NCBI GenBank assembly: GCA_902591645.1
Contig: CACJBM010000059.1
Span: forward strand, 1 to 12,987
Reading direction: 5' to 3'
Source of the DNA: an uncultured Verrucomicrobiota bacterium
GTDB taxonomy: Bacteria > Verrucomicrobiota > Verrucomicrobiae > Verrucomicrobiales > DEV007
Length of the DNA: 12,987 nucleotides
The notes under the pieces are model-generated. The model searched no databases and had not been told where the DNA came from. It saw nothing but the letters and a program-made list of their open reading frames with translations. This document shows positions 1 through 7,167 of this stretch, piece after piece (positions within the stretch are counted from its first letter, which is position 1; every line of letters begins with the position of its first letter). Position numbers and translations under genes: made by a program.

Positions 1-2
1 CA

Positions 3-3000
3 CAGACAATTGCCAGTCCAACGGTCAGTAATGCCAAGTTAGAAACTCTAAGCATCTCGCTGGCATCCCTTAGAGTCGGGGAGAACAGACTCTCAATTGA
101 AACGCACCAGGGGTCCCAATCAAGCAGTGACATCGTCTTTGGTGCGTCCCTAGAAGCCAGGGTAAAAATCACCGAGGGAATCGAAGGAAAGCCTTACCGG
201 AGCTCAAACAATCAGTGGATCGAAATTGCGAACAAAAGCAATTCCCCAATGAACTTAGGAGGATGGGACTTTGGTGACGGCGTAGAATTTAAGTTCCCCG
301 AACAGACCATTCTGGACCCTGGTGAACATGCCTGCATCGCTGCTAGACAAAAAGATTTCATTCAAGCCTATCCCGACGCCCGCTTATTAGGCACATTCGA
401 TGGGAACCTGTCACGATCAGGCGAAAGGATAGTCCTGAGGGATTCAAACAAGAATCCAGTCGATGATATCAGATATCATGACAGTGGACGTTGGTCGAGC
501 GCCCCGGACGGTGGAGGATCGACTCTGGAATTGCGCGATCTTGATGCAGATAACTCTACTGCCGAGGCCTGGTCACAGAGCGATGAAAGTAGCAGGACAA
601 AATGGAAGAATTATTCCTACAGGGGCAGCGCCTCATCGAGCGGAGGTCCTGACTCACAATGGAGTGAATTCAATGTGGGTTTACTCAATGCAGGTGAGGT
701 TCTTATTGATGATATCAGCGTCATTGAGGATCCTGACGGACAGGCAAAACAGATCCTCAGAAATTCAAATTTCTCCGACGATACCAATCATTGGAGATTG
801 CGTGGCAATCACCGCCACAGTGAAATTATCGAGGACCCGGAAGAACCTGGTAACAAAGTTCTTCGGGTCGTAGCAACGTCAGGGACAGGCCACATGCACA
901 ATCAAATGGAAACGACTCTCTTGAGCCGCGTCAGGAACGGCACTGATTACGAAATATCTTTCCGCGCCCGATGGGTGAGCGGAACAAATCTCCTCCATTC
1001 TAGGCTCTACTTTAATAGGTTAGCTCATACCACGGTCATTGAGCGCCCAGAACATGTTGGGACCCCTTCCGCAATAAATACTTCATCCCAAGAAAATATC
1101 GGTCCCACCTATTATCAATTAAATCATGAGCCGGCAGTACCTAATTCCGGTCAAACAGTCAGAGTCAGCGTCAAAGCCGATGATCCTGAAGGAATCAATT
1201 CGATGCGACTATATTATTCAGTAAATGGTCGCAGCTTTAAATCTTTAACGATGGGAATTAAAGGTGGAAAATATTACGCAACGATTCCAGCCCAAACAAA
1301 AAAATCCGTAGTTCAATTTTATGTACGCGGCAGGGACCAGGAAGGTGCGCTTTCATTTTTCCCAGCGGCAGGACCAGATTCAAGAGCCTTATACAAAGTA
1401 GACGATGGTCTAGCAGCAACGAACGGTTGGCACAATTTTCGGATCGTTACCACTAATGCTGATCGTGATTTTATCCATAAAGAAACCGAAGTCATGAGTA
1501 ATGATCGGATCGGAGTCACAGTAATTGATAGGGAAAACGATATTTATTACGACGTAAAGATGCGCCTAAAGGGAAGCGAAAGAGCACGGAGTCAGGACCC
1601 GAGAGTCGGTTACAATTTTCGCTTTGGCAGCGACCAGCTTTATAGGGGCATTCATAGGTCCCTCGCCATTGACCGGTCAGAGGGTGTCGGTTCCGGACAA
1701 TTAGAGATTCTGTTCGACATCATGATCGCCAATAGCGGCGGGATCGTGAGCAGGTACTATGATTTCATTAAAGTATTAGCCCCAATGGACAGGCACACCA
1801 GAGGCGCGACTCTGCAAATGGCAAGATACGATGAAGTGTTAATGGAATCCCAATTCGGTGAAGACGGTGAGGGAAACCTATTTGAATATGAACTAATTTA
1901 TTACCCTACCACCAATAGCGGAGCCGGCCTCAAACGGCCTCAGCCTGACGGCGTCACAGGAACCTCGGTACGTAACCTTGGTGATGATCCTGAAAAATAC
2001 AGATGGTTCTTTCTGAAGAGAAACAATAAAGAAGCGAACAATTTTGAACCTATCATGAATTACGCCAAGCTCTTCAGTCGCTCAGGATCTGACTTCGAAA
2101 GAGAAGTGGAAAATGTTGTTAATGTCGATGCATGGTTCAGAGGAATGGCATATGCAGTACTCTCAGGTGCCGGAGATAATGCAGGTGCCGGAAGCCAGCA
2201 CAACGGAATGTATTACGCTTTCCCTGACGGCAGGGTCATGTTCCTCCCACATGATATGGACTTTGCCTTTAGCTCTAGTCGCTCCATCACAGCTAACCCG
2301 GAATGTTCAAAATTAACTCAAAATGAGATCCGAAGAAGGATCTATTATGGACACCTTCAGGACATAATAACGACCACGTACAACAGATCTTACATGTCAA
2401 AGTGGACAAATCATCTCAAAGAACTGGATCCATCGCAGAACTGGAACGGTCACCTAAGTTACGTCAATAGCCGATCCAGTAATGTCCTGTCTCAACTCAG
2501 ATCAATCCCCGAAATCCAATTCTCAATCAGTTCCCCATCAACCATAGAAACGCAAAACAATATCGTTAAAATTAATGGCAAAGGCTGGATCAATGTGCGC
2601 GAGGTTCGGGTCAAAGGAAGTGATGAAAATTTGCCACTGCAATGGTCGGACAAAAATACCTGGGAATTGTCACTTCCGGCTGCACCGGGCCGACAAACTT
2701 TCAACCTCGAAGCCATTGATTTCTCAGGCCAAGTCATCGGCAATGATTCAGTGACAATCATTAGCAGCGCCGAATCTGAACCTGCCTCATCACAGAACAT
2801 CGTTGTTTCTGAAATTATGTATCATCCTGCCGACCCTTCCATCACTGAGATTGAGGCAGGATTCACTGATGCAGATCAATTTGAGTTCATTGAATTGTTA
2901 AATATAGGTGACAAGATCATCGACCTTTCCGGGTCCCGTTTTGTGAACGGTATAGACTATGAATTTGAATCAGGTTCATTGCTGGGTTCTGGAGATCGAA

Positions 3001-3644
3001 TAGTCATTGCAAGGAACCGTTCTGCCTTCCTTAATAGGAACCCTGACGCATCCTCATGGCTTGCAACTAAGGAATTCTCCAATAGTACAGGACTCGCTAA
3101 TGGTGGAGAACGTTTAAGGTTATTAGGCATTGCTTCCGATGAAATCAGGAACTTCGTTTATGATGACAAGAGGCCGTGGCCTGAAGGAGCTGACGGAAGC
3201 GGTCACAGCTTGAACCTGATCAATGCTCAAAATAGTCCGGACCATTCATTAAGTGAGAACTGGACAATGAGTTCTGAATTGGGAGGAACTCCAGGCCAAG
3301 GAGATGACGGGTTATCCCAAGAGAACCTCGATCAGGACAATGATGGATTGAGCGCGTTCGCCGAAAATGCCCTCGGGACCAGTGACGATTCACCTAATGC
3401 CCCGTTCATGATCAGCTTCGACGGTGAAGGAAAGACCATCATAACCCATACAAGGAACCGTAACGCTGAAGGAATCCTATTTAGCATTCAATTATCAAAT
3501 GATCTGAATTCATGGCAGGACGCTGCTGAAGAATATACCAAGACCTCAGACACTTCCATAAATGAAGAAATCAACCAAGTCATCTGGCGCTCGTCCTCGT
3601 CTAAAAAAAGCGCACAATTCTTGCGTTTGAAAATCAGTCGCTAG
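3..3644 (+). CDS. Large secreted CotH-kinase-like protein with two lamin-tail domains (5' end outside window)
   Basis: The frame is open from the first complete codon (position 3) to the TAG at 3642-3644, so this is the C-terminal part (about 1,213 residues) of a longer protein. The ATG at 249 is internal: it falls inside a lamin-tail domain that already begins near 213 with WIEIANKSN. Domains in order: the end of a beta-sandwich with GENRLSIETHQ and an SSD motif (about 75-165), lamin-tail domain 1 (about 213-612), a carbohydrate-binding-like beta region (about 640-1075), a fibronectin/Ig-like domain (about 1090-1400), a CotH-like kinase domain (about 1430-2290), an Ig-like stretch, lamin-tail domain 2 (about 2805-3296), an Asp-rich DQDNDG motif (3327) and a terminal beta-domain. 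The CotH signature is NVDAWFRG, then SQHNGMYY, then FLPHDMDFAF, whose Asp pair (2253 and 2259) is the likely metal site. CotH proteins are atypical kinases of spore coat proteins in Bacillus; the role in PVC bacteria is not known to me. The signal peptide must lie outside the window. Family call is firm, function is not. Confidence 0.9.
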   Translation, partial: QTIASPTVSNAKLETLSISLASLRVGENRLSIETHQGSQSSSDIVFGASLEARVKITEGIEGKPYRSSNNQWIEIANKSNSPMNLGGWDFGDGVEFKFPEQTILDPGEHACIAARQKDFIQAYPDARLLGTFDGNLSRSGERIVLRDSNKNPVDDIRYHDSGRWSSAPDGGGSTLELRDLDADNSTAEAWSQSDESSRTKWKNYSYRGSASSSGGPDSQWSEFNVGLLNAGEVLIDDISVIEDPDGQAKQILRNSNFSDDTNHWRLRGNHRHSEIIEDPEEPGNKVLRVVATSGTGHMHNQMETTLLSRVRNGTDYEISFRARWVSGTNLLHSRLYFNRLAHTTVIERPEHVGTPSAINTSSQENIGPTYYQLNHEPAVPNSGQTVRVSVKADDPEGINSMRLYYSVNGRSFKSLTMGIKGGKYYATIPAQTKKSVVQFYVRGRDQEGALSFFPAAGPDSRALYKVDDGLAATNGWHNFRIVTTNADRDFIHKETEVMSNDRIGVTVIDRENDIYYDVKMRLKGSERARSQDPRVGYNFRFGSDQLYRGIHRSLAIDRSEGVGSGQLEILFDIMIANSGGIVSRYYDFIKVLAPMDRHTRGATLQMARYDEVLMESQFGEDGEGNLFEYELIYYPTTNSGAGLKRPQPDGVTGTSVRNLGDDPEKYRWFFLKRNNKEANNFEPIMNYAKLFSRSGSDFEREVENVVNVDAWFRGMAYAVLSGAGDNAGAGSQHNGMYYAFPDGRVMFLPHDMDFAFSSSRSITANPECSKLTQNEIRRRIYYGHLQDIITTTYNRSYMSKWTNHLKELDPSQNWNGHLSYVNSRSSNVLSQLRSIPEIQFSISSPSTIETQNNIVKINGKGWINVREVRVKGSDENLPLQWSDKNTWELSLPAAPGRQTFNLEAIDFSGQVIGNDSVTIISSAESEPASSQNIVVSEIMYHPADPSITEIEAGFTDADQFEFIELLNIGDKIIDLSGSRFVNGIDYEFESGSLLGSGDRIVIARNRSAFLNRNPDASSWLATKEFSNSTGLANGGERLRLLGIASDEIRNFVYDDKRPWPEGADGSGHSLNLINAQNSPDHSLSENWTMSSELGGTPGQGDDGLSQENLDQDNDGLSAFAENALGTSDDSPNAPFMISFDGEGKTIITHTRNRNAEGILFSIQLSNDLNSWQDAAEEYTKTSDTSINEEINQVIWRSSSSKKSAQFLRLKISR

Positions 3645-3673
3645 ATTACCAGAAATTCTCTATTGGGATATCT
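3645..3673. other. Short convergent intergenic gap
   Basis: Twenty-nine bases separate the stop codons of the CotH-like gene (+) and the Gfo/Idh/MocA gene (-). I find no GC-rich hairpin followed by a T-run in either direction, so termination here is either factor-dependent or lies inside the neighbouring genes. Confidence 0.6.
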
Positions 3674-5041
3674 TTATGCCGTCTCATCAAGAGTCCAACC
3701 GTCCCGGTAAGGCCTCTTGACCCAGTCATTTGCTGGCCCGTGATTTGTGATCCTCATTGCTTCACCGTCCCATAATAATTTCTTGCCGGGGAACCGCTTA
3801 GCTACATTTCCGAGAAGAGTAATCTCAGTGAGATGCCCTCCATAACCGAAATGGGCTCCTGCCGCGTCATACTTTCCAGCCTTGCAGGCTCTGATCCAGT
3901 CCTGTTCATGGCCTCCTTGAACTCGCGGCAAAGTTTTCTTAGGACGTTTATAAGCTTTCATGGCAGTCTCAGGAACGAGCCGCGGGCTACCGCCATAAAC
4001 ATCATTCATGAGAATTCCCTTACTTCCCTTGTACATGACTCCGCCTTCACGAGGATATTTTCTTCCATCTTCAAGCTCTTTCGGTCTCGGAGGCTCCTGC
4101 CCTTCCCTCCAAGTCAGCTTGAGTGCAGGGAAACCTTCACGTGCAGGGAAACGGTACTCAATTACGGCACTATCTGGATGAACTTCAGCATTACCTCCTT
4201 TGACCTGAATGCATTCAATGCTCTGAGGGTGCCCAAGTTTGAGGGATGAAACTATCGCATCAATTGTATGCACACCACGGTCACCCATCATTCCACAACC
4301 AAAGTCCCAGAAACAACGCCACACTCTCGGATGATAACACGAATGATATGGCCGCATCGGGGCAGGACCGATCCATGTGTCCCAGTCCATTCCGGCAGGA
4401 GGCTTTTCAACTTTTGCTGGCCGGTCACTGCAGGGTGAACTCCATGAAGCATGGCCATGAGGAGCGTAAGACAGACTGCACCAGGCCTCAACTTCAGCGA
4501 TCTCGCCGATGGCTCCGTCCCAGATCCACTCACTGACTAGCATCCGTCCCTCACCAGAATGGCCCTGAATACCCAGCTGCGTTGCGACTCCGGTCTGCTT
4601 TGCAATCCTCGCAAGGACCCTCGACTCATGAGCGTCATGCGTTAGGGGCTTCTGACAATAAACATGCTTTCCCTTATGCATTGCCGCAGCGGAAATGGCC
4701 GCATGCGTATGATCAGGAGTAGCAATCACGACTGCATCAAAATCCACATCACTAGTCAAAAGTTCACGATAATCATGAAATCTCTTAGCATCCGGATACT
4801 GAGTAAAAACCTTCCTCGCATAGTTATGATCCACATCACATAGGGCAGTGATCTGCTCTGTCCTAGCGCACATGGCGAGGTTATGAGACCCCATTCCGCC
4901 AAAACCAATTCCCGCAATGTTCAATTTTTCACTGGGTGCCGTATGGTTCGGCCCTCCAAGGACATGCCGGGGAACGATCTGAACACTTGCTGCTGCTGCT
5001 GCCGCACTAAGAAAGTGACGACGCGTAGACATTATTTTCAT
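3674..5041 (-). CDS. Tat-exported Gfo/Idh/MocA-family oxidoreductase
   Basis: A 455-residue NAD(P)-dependent oxidoreductase of the glucose-fructose oxidoreductase/inositol dehydrogenase/MocA family. The N-terminus (STRRHFLSAAAAAAS, residues 5-19) is a clear twin-arginine signal, so the protein should be exported folded with its cofactor. The Rossmann motif GIGFGGMG is at residues 44-51 and ATPDHTH at 107-113. The usual EKP motif reads CQKPL (129-133), keeping Lys131 and Pro132. GDRGVHTIDA (253-262) supplies Asp254, His258 and Asp261 of the conserved C-terminal active-site region. The tail (LLWDGEAMRITN, then YRDGW) is typical of PVC members as I recall them. Start: Met1 and Met4 (5032) are both possible, neither has a Shine-Dalgarno site, and Met4 gives the more usual Tat n-region. 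It starts 25 bp after the acyltransferase stop on the same strand, so co-transcription is likely. The substrate cannot be named; a sugar or cyclitol derivative is the family expectation. Confidence 0.93.
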   Translation of the reverse strand: MKIMSTRRHFLSAAAAAASVQIVPRHVLGGPNHTAPSEKLNIAGIGFGGMGSHNLAMCARTEQITALCDVDHNYARKVFTQYPDAKRFHDYRELLTSDVDFDAVVIATPDHTHAAISAAAMHKGKHVYCQKPLTHDAHESRVLARIAKQTGVATQLGIQGHSGEGRMLVSEWIWDGAIGEIAEVEAWCSLSYAPHGHASWSSPCSDRPAKVEKPPAGMDWDTWIGPAPMRPYHSCYHPRVWRCFWDFGCGMMGDRGVHTIDAIVSSLKLGHPQSIECIQVKGGNAEVHPDSAVIEYRFPAREGFPALKLTWREGQEPPRPKELEDGRKYPREGGVMYKGSKGILMNDVYGGSPRLVPETAMKAYKRPKKTLPRVQGGHEQDWIRACKAGKYDAAGAHFGYGGHLTEITLLGNVAKRFPGKKLLWDGEAMRITNHGPANDWVKRPYRDGWTLDETA

Positions 5042-5066
5042 AGTGAAAAGTCAAGACTCTACACGC

Positions 5067-6983
5067 TCAATTGCCAAGAAAATTAAATAATGATTTCAAC
5101 TTCATTGCTCCGTATCCGCTCAAATGATCATCATCATAATAGATCCAGCCCCCCTCATCTCTGATGTGATAGAAACCATCGGCTCCCTTCAAGAGTGGCA
5201 AAGGATCAATTATCTGAACTCCGGATACTTTTTCTATGTTAGAAAATATTTGGTTCTGTTGGGCGAATCGCTTCTCCAATTCCTCTTCAGACAATGTCAT
5301 TTCTTTGTATTCCCATGAAAGTTTTTCCAATTGAAAAGGGAAACTGCTTGGGGTCTGCCAATGATCAGTCCACTGCGGAACTTGCCTGAAAAGACTCACC
5401 GAATAGCCAAGACCTTTGATCTTATCAATGGTACTAATGAGACTGGTCTCGAACGAAATTTCATTCTCATACGACTGGTTAGAGGCGAGCCACCACCTAC
5501 CTGCCAGAATCACGTGACTAATTGACTCTCTCTGTTCCTTACCTTCCAAATACTTCAGGACGGATTCATTATAATTGATCTGGGATTCTTTCGAAGTTAC
5601 CCAACCCAACACGGGCAAGGTCGATGTCTTGACAGCCGATTCTCCGGTAACTGATAATTCTTTTGCGGCCGCATCAATGGCCCTAGCAAGGGCCATCCCA
5701 TGACTATCCCCCCACAAAAAGAAAATTGGCTCCTCCCCTTCAATTCCTAAAGAAGATTTATTCTCAGGAAATTCTTTTGAAGCTTTCCCGTAATCAAAGA
5801 AAGAATCCTTACTCAATCCCCTATCAGTATGATTCAGAAAATCTTCTGTATATCTTCCAGTCATTCCTTCCTTGGAAATTAGCGAGGAAGAACATATTAG
5901 AAGCAAAGAAAAAGCCATCGAAGAGAAAATTAAAACCGAACGCCTTGATCCGAACATGCGCCTTGAACGGACCGGCTGCTCAACAAATTTCCAGGAAATC
6001 CAGGAAAGTAATAATGCGATTAATAGGATGGATATTTTGACTGGAACCGAATCTTTCCAGATAACCAAATACTCATTGAATGCCAATAAGGGCCAGTGCC
6101 ACAAATACAGTGAATATGACAAAAGACCGATCCAGACAAACACCTTCATCGAAAGTACCCGCTGTATTTGAAGGAGATTGGCCTTAGGCACTTCGCCCAT
6201 TCCTGCCCATATAAGGAATGCAGTCCCAGCTACTGGAGGAATCGCACTTATTCCAGGAAATAGTGTGATCTTATCATAAGTGAAGAAAGGAATCAGAATA
6301 CAGGCCATGCCCAGCCACTGCATCATTGACCGGATACGGACTGACCGTATTGGAACCGCAAACGCAACTAACGATCCTGCCCCAAGTTCCCATGCACGAG
6401 TAGGTAAAAGATAAAATGTCGCTAACCCATAATTTTTCATTCCATAAATTGATAAGCAGCAACTAAGCAAAACGAACGAACAAATAATCCAAAATATTGA
6501 TCTCGACTTGCCAGCACGGAACAAAAAAAGGAGCACAAAGGGCACGATCAGATAAAACTGCTCCTCAAGAGAAAGTGACCATGTGTGCAAGAGAGGCATT
6601 TCTTCGGCAGATCCCCCAAAATAGGAGTTGGTGTTCTTCCAGAAAAATAGATTTGATGAAATTAACGAAAGCCACAGGACCGAATTTCCCAGCATCTCAT
6701 ATTCTGCCGGCAAAAGAAAAACATAACCCAATAATAGGGTACTAAGAGTAACTACAAAGAGAGCAGGCACAATCCTTCTGGCCCTACGTTCCCAAAAACC
6801 TAAAACAGAAAATCTCTTCTCCCTGAGTTCTTTTATAATCAGTCCCGTAATGAGAAACCCTGAAATAACAAAGAACACATCAACGCCAACATACCCTCCA
6901 CTGACCCCAAGGTCAGCATGAAAGAACAGGACTCCTATAACCGCAATCGCGCGAAGGCCATCAATGTCGGGACGATACGGCAT
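5067..6983 (-). CDS. Acyltransferase-3/SGNH membrane O-acyltransferase (OafA-like)
   Basis: A 638-residue two-domain enzyme, the usual length for AT3-SGNH proteins. Residues 1 to about 365 form the acyltransferase-3 membrane domain with around ten hydrophobic segments: YRPDIDGLRAIAV at 3-15, the conserved FFHAD with His22, GYVGVDVFFVISGFLIT at 30-46, ERRARRIVPA at 65-74 and LHTWSLSLEEQFYL at 132-145. A linker leads to an extracytoplasmic SGNH hydrolase-like domain (about 370-638) with GDSH at 425-428 (nucleophile Ser427) and DDDHLS at 617-622 (Asp617 and His620 in the D-x-x-H pattern). Such enzymes move acyl groups, mostly acetyl, across the membrane and O-acylate lipopolysaccharide O-antigen, capsule, peptidoglycan or exopolysaccharide; the acceptor here is unknown. 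The start is firm because the family motif begins at residue 3. It lies 184 bp after the sialidase-like gene and 25 bp before the Gfo/Idh/MocA gene, all on one strand. Confidence 0.95.
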   Translation of the reverse strand: MPYRPDIDGLRAIAVIGVLFFHADLGVSGGYVGVDVFFVISGFLITGLIIKELREKRFSVLGFWERRARRIVPALFVVTLSTLLLGYVFLLPAEYEMLGNSVLWLSLISSNLFFWKNTNSYFGGSAEEMPLLHTWSLSLEEQFYLIVPFVLLFLFRAGKSRSIFWIICSFVLLSCCLSIYGMKNYGLATFYLLPTRAWELGAGSLVAFAVPIRSVRIRSMMQWLGMACILIPFFTYDKITLFPGISAIPPVAGTAFLIWAGMGEVPKANLLQIQRVLSMKVFVWIGLLSYSLYLWHWPLLAFNEYLVIWKDSVPVKISILLIALLLSWISWKFVEQPVRSRRMFGSRRSVLIFSSMAFSLLLICSSSLISKEGMTGRYTEDFLNHTDRGLSKDSFFDYGKASKEFPENKSSLGIEGEEPIFFLWGDSHGMALARAIDAAAKELSVTGESAVKTSTLPVLGWVTSKESQINYNESVLKYLEGKEQRESISHVILAGRWWLASNQSYENEISFETSLISTIDKIKGLGYSVSLFRQVPQWTDHWQTPSSFPFQLEKLSWEYKEMTLSEEELEKRFAQQNQIFSNIEKVSGVQIIDPLPLLKGADGFYHIRDEGGWIYYDDDHLSGYGAMKLKSLFNFLGN

Positions 6984-7167
6984 GAATAATTCAATAAGAA
7001 TGAATGCATTCGGATCCTCTTGCCACTAGAAACTTCCTCACGAAATTATGGCCTGTAGGTTTGGTAAAAGAATCTACTATAAAAAACGGATCATTTATAT
7101 AATTGCAGGATTCTGATTTTTGATTCCCGGTTACTTAGATTATAAGAAATTCAAATGAGCGATCGAA
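6984..7167. other. AT-rich intergenic region between sialidase-like and acyltransferase genes
   Basis: This 184-bp stretch lies upstream of the acyltransferase gene and downstream of the sialidase-like gene on the minus strand. I see no coding sequence worth calling and no GC-rich terminator hairpin. It contains a possible minus-strand promoter at its right end, listed separately, and a perfect 10-bp palindrome GAATGCATTC at 7002-7011, about 20 bp upstream of the acyltransferase start. The length suggests that the acyltransferase and oxidoreductase genes may have their own promoter, apart from or in addition to that of the sialidase-like gene. Confidence 0.5.
7139..7167 (-). promoter_or_regulatory. 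Possible sigma70-type promoter for the acyltransferase and oxidoreductase genes
   Basis: Read on the minus strand, TTCGAT (7167-7162) is followed after 17 bases by a perfect TATAAT (7144-7139). The -10 matches consensus in all positions and the -35 in three of six. It lies just past the sialidase-like stop codon and would give a leader of roughly 150 bases before the acyltransferase ATG. In an AT-rich stretch such a match can arise by chance. Confidence 0.3.

Noticed and set aside
463..479. Perfect inverted repeat ATGATAT-CAG-ATATCAT
   Set aside because: It lies within the lamin-tail coding region, is AT-rich with only 7-bp arms, and is explained by Asp-Ile codons; the same GATGATATCAG occurs again at 708-718 in coding sequence.
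4246..4536. Plus-strand open frame of 96 codons opposite the oxidoreductase gene
   Set aside because: It lies wholly inside a well-supported gene on the other strand and its translation has no recognisable motif or sensible composition. The same holds for other overlapping frames such as 8557-8859 (+), 5726-6171 (+), 2492-2800 (-) and 10062-10457 (+).
5064..5123. Half-sites matching the palindrome arm (CGCTCAA) at 5064-5070 and 5117-5123, upstream of the oxidoreductase gene
   Set aside because: The 7-mer also occurs singly at 1039, 3348, 11484 and 12581 inside coding regions, so single copies carry no weight; only the paired copy at 9331-9356 is unusual.
7002..7011. Perfect 10-bp palindrome GAATGCATTC upstream of the acyltransferase start
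   Set aside because: Too short to stand out from chance in 13 kb and without a second copy near another promoter; noted only as content of the intergenic region.
7080..7086. A-run, read as a T-run on the minus strand, as a terminator of the sialidase-like gene
   Set aside because: No GC-rich stem precedes it on the minus strand; only AT-rich weak pairing is visible.
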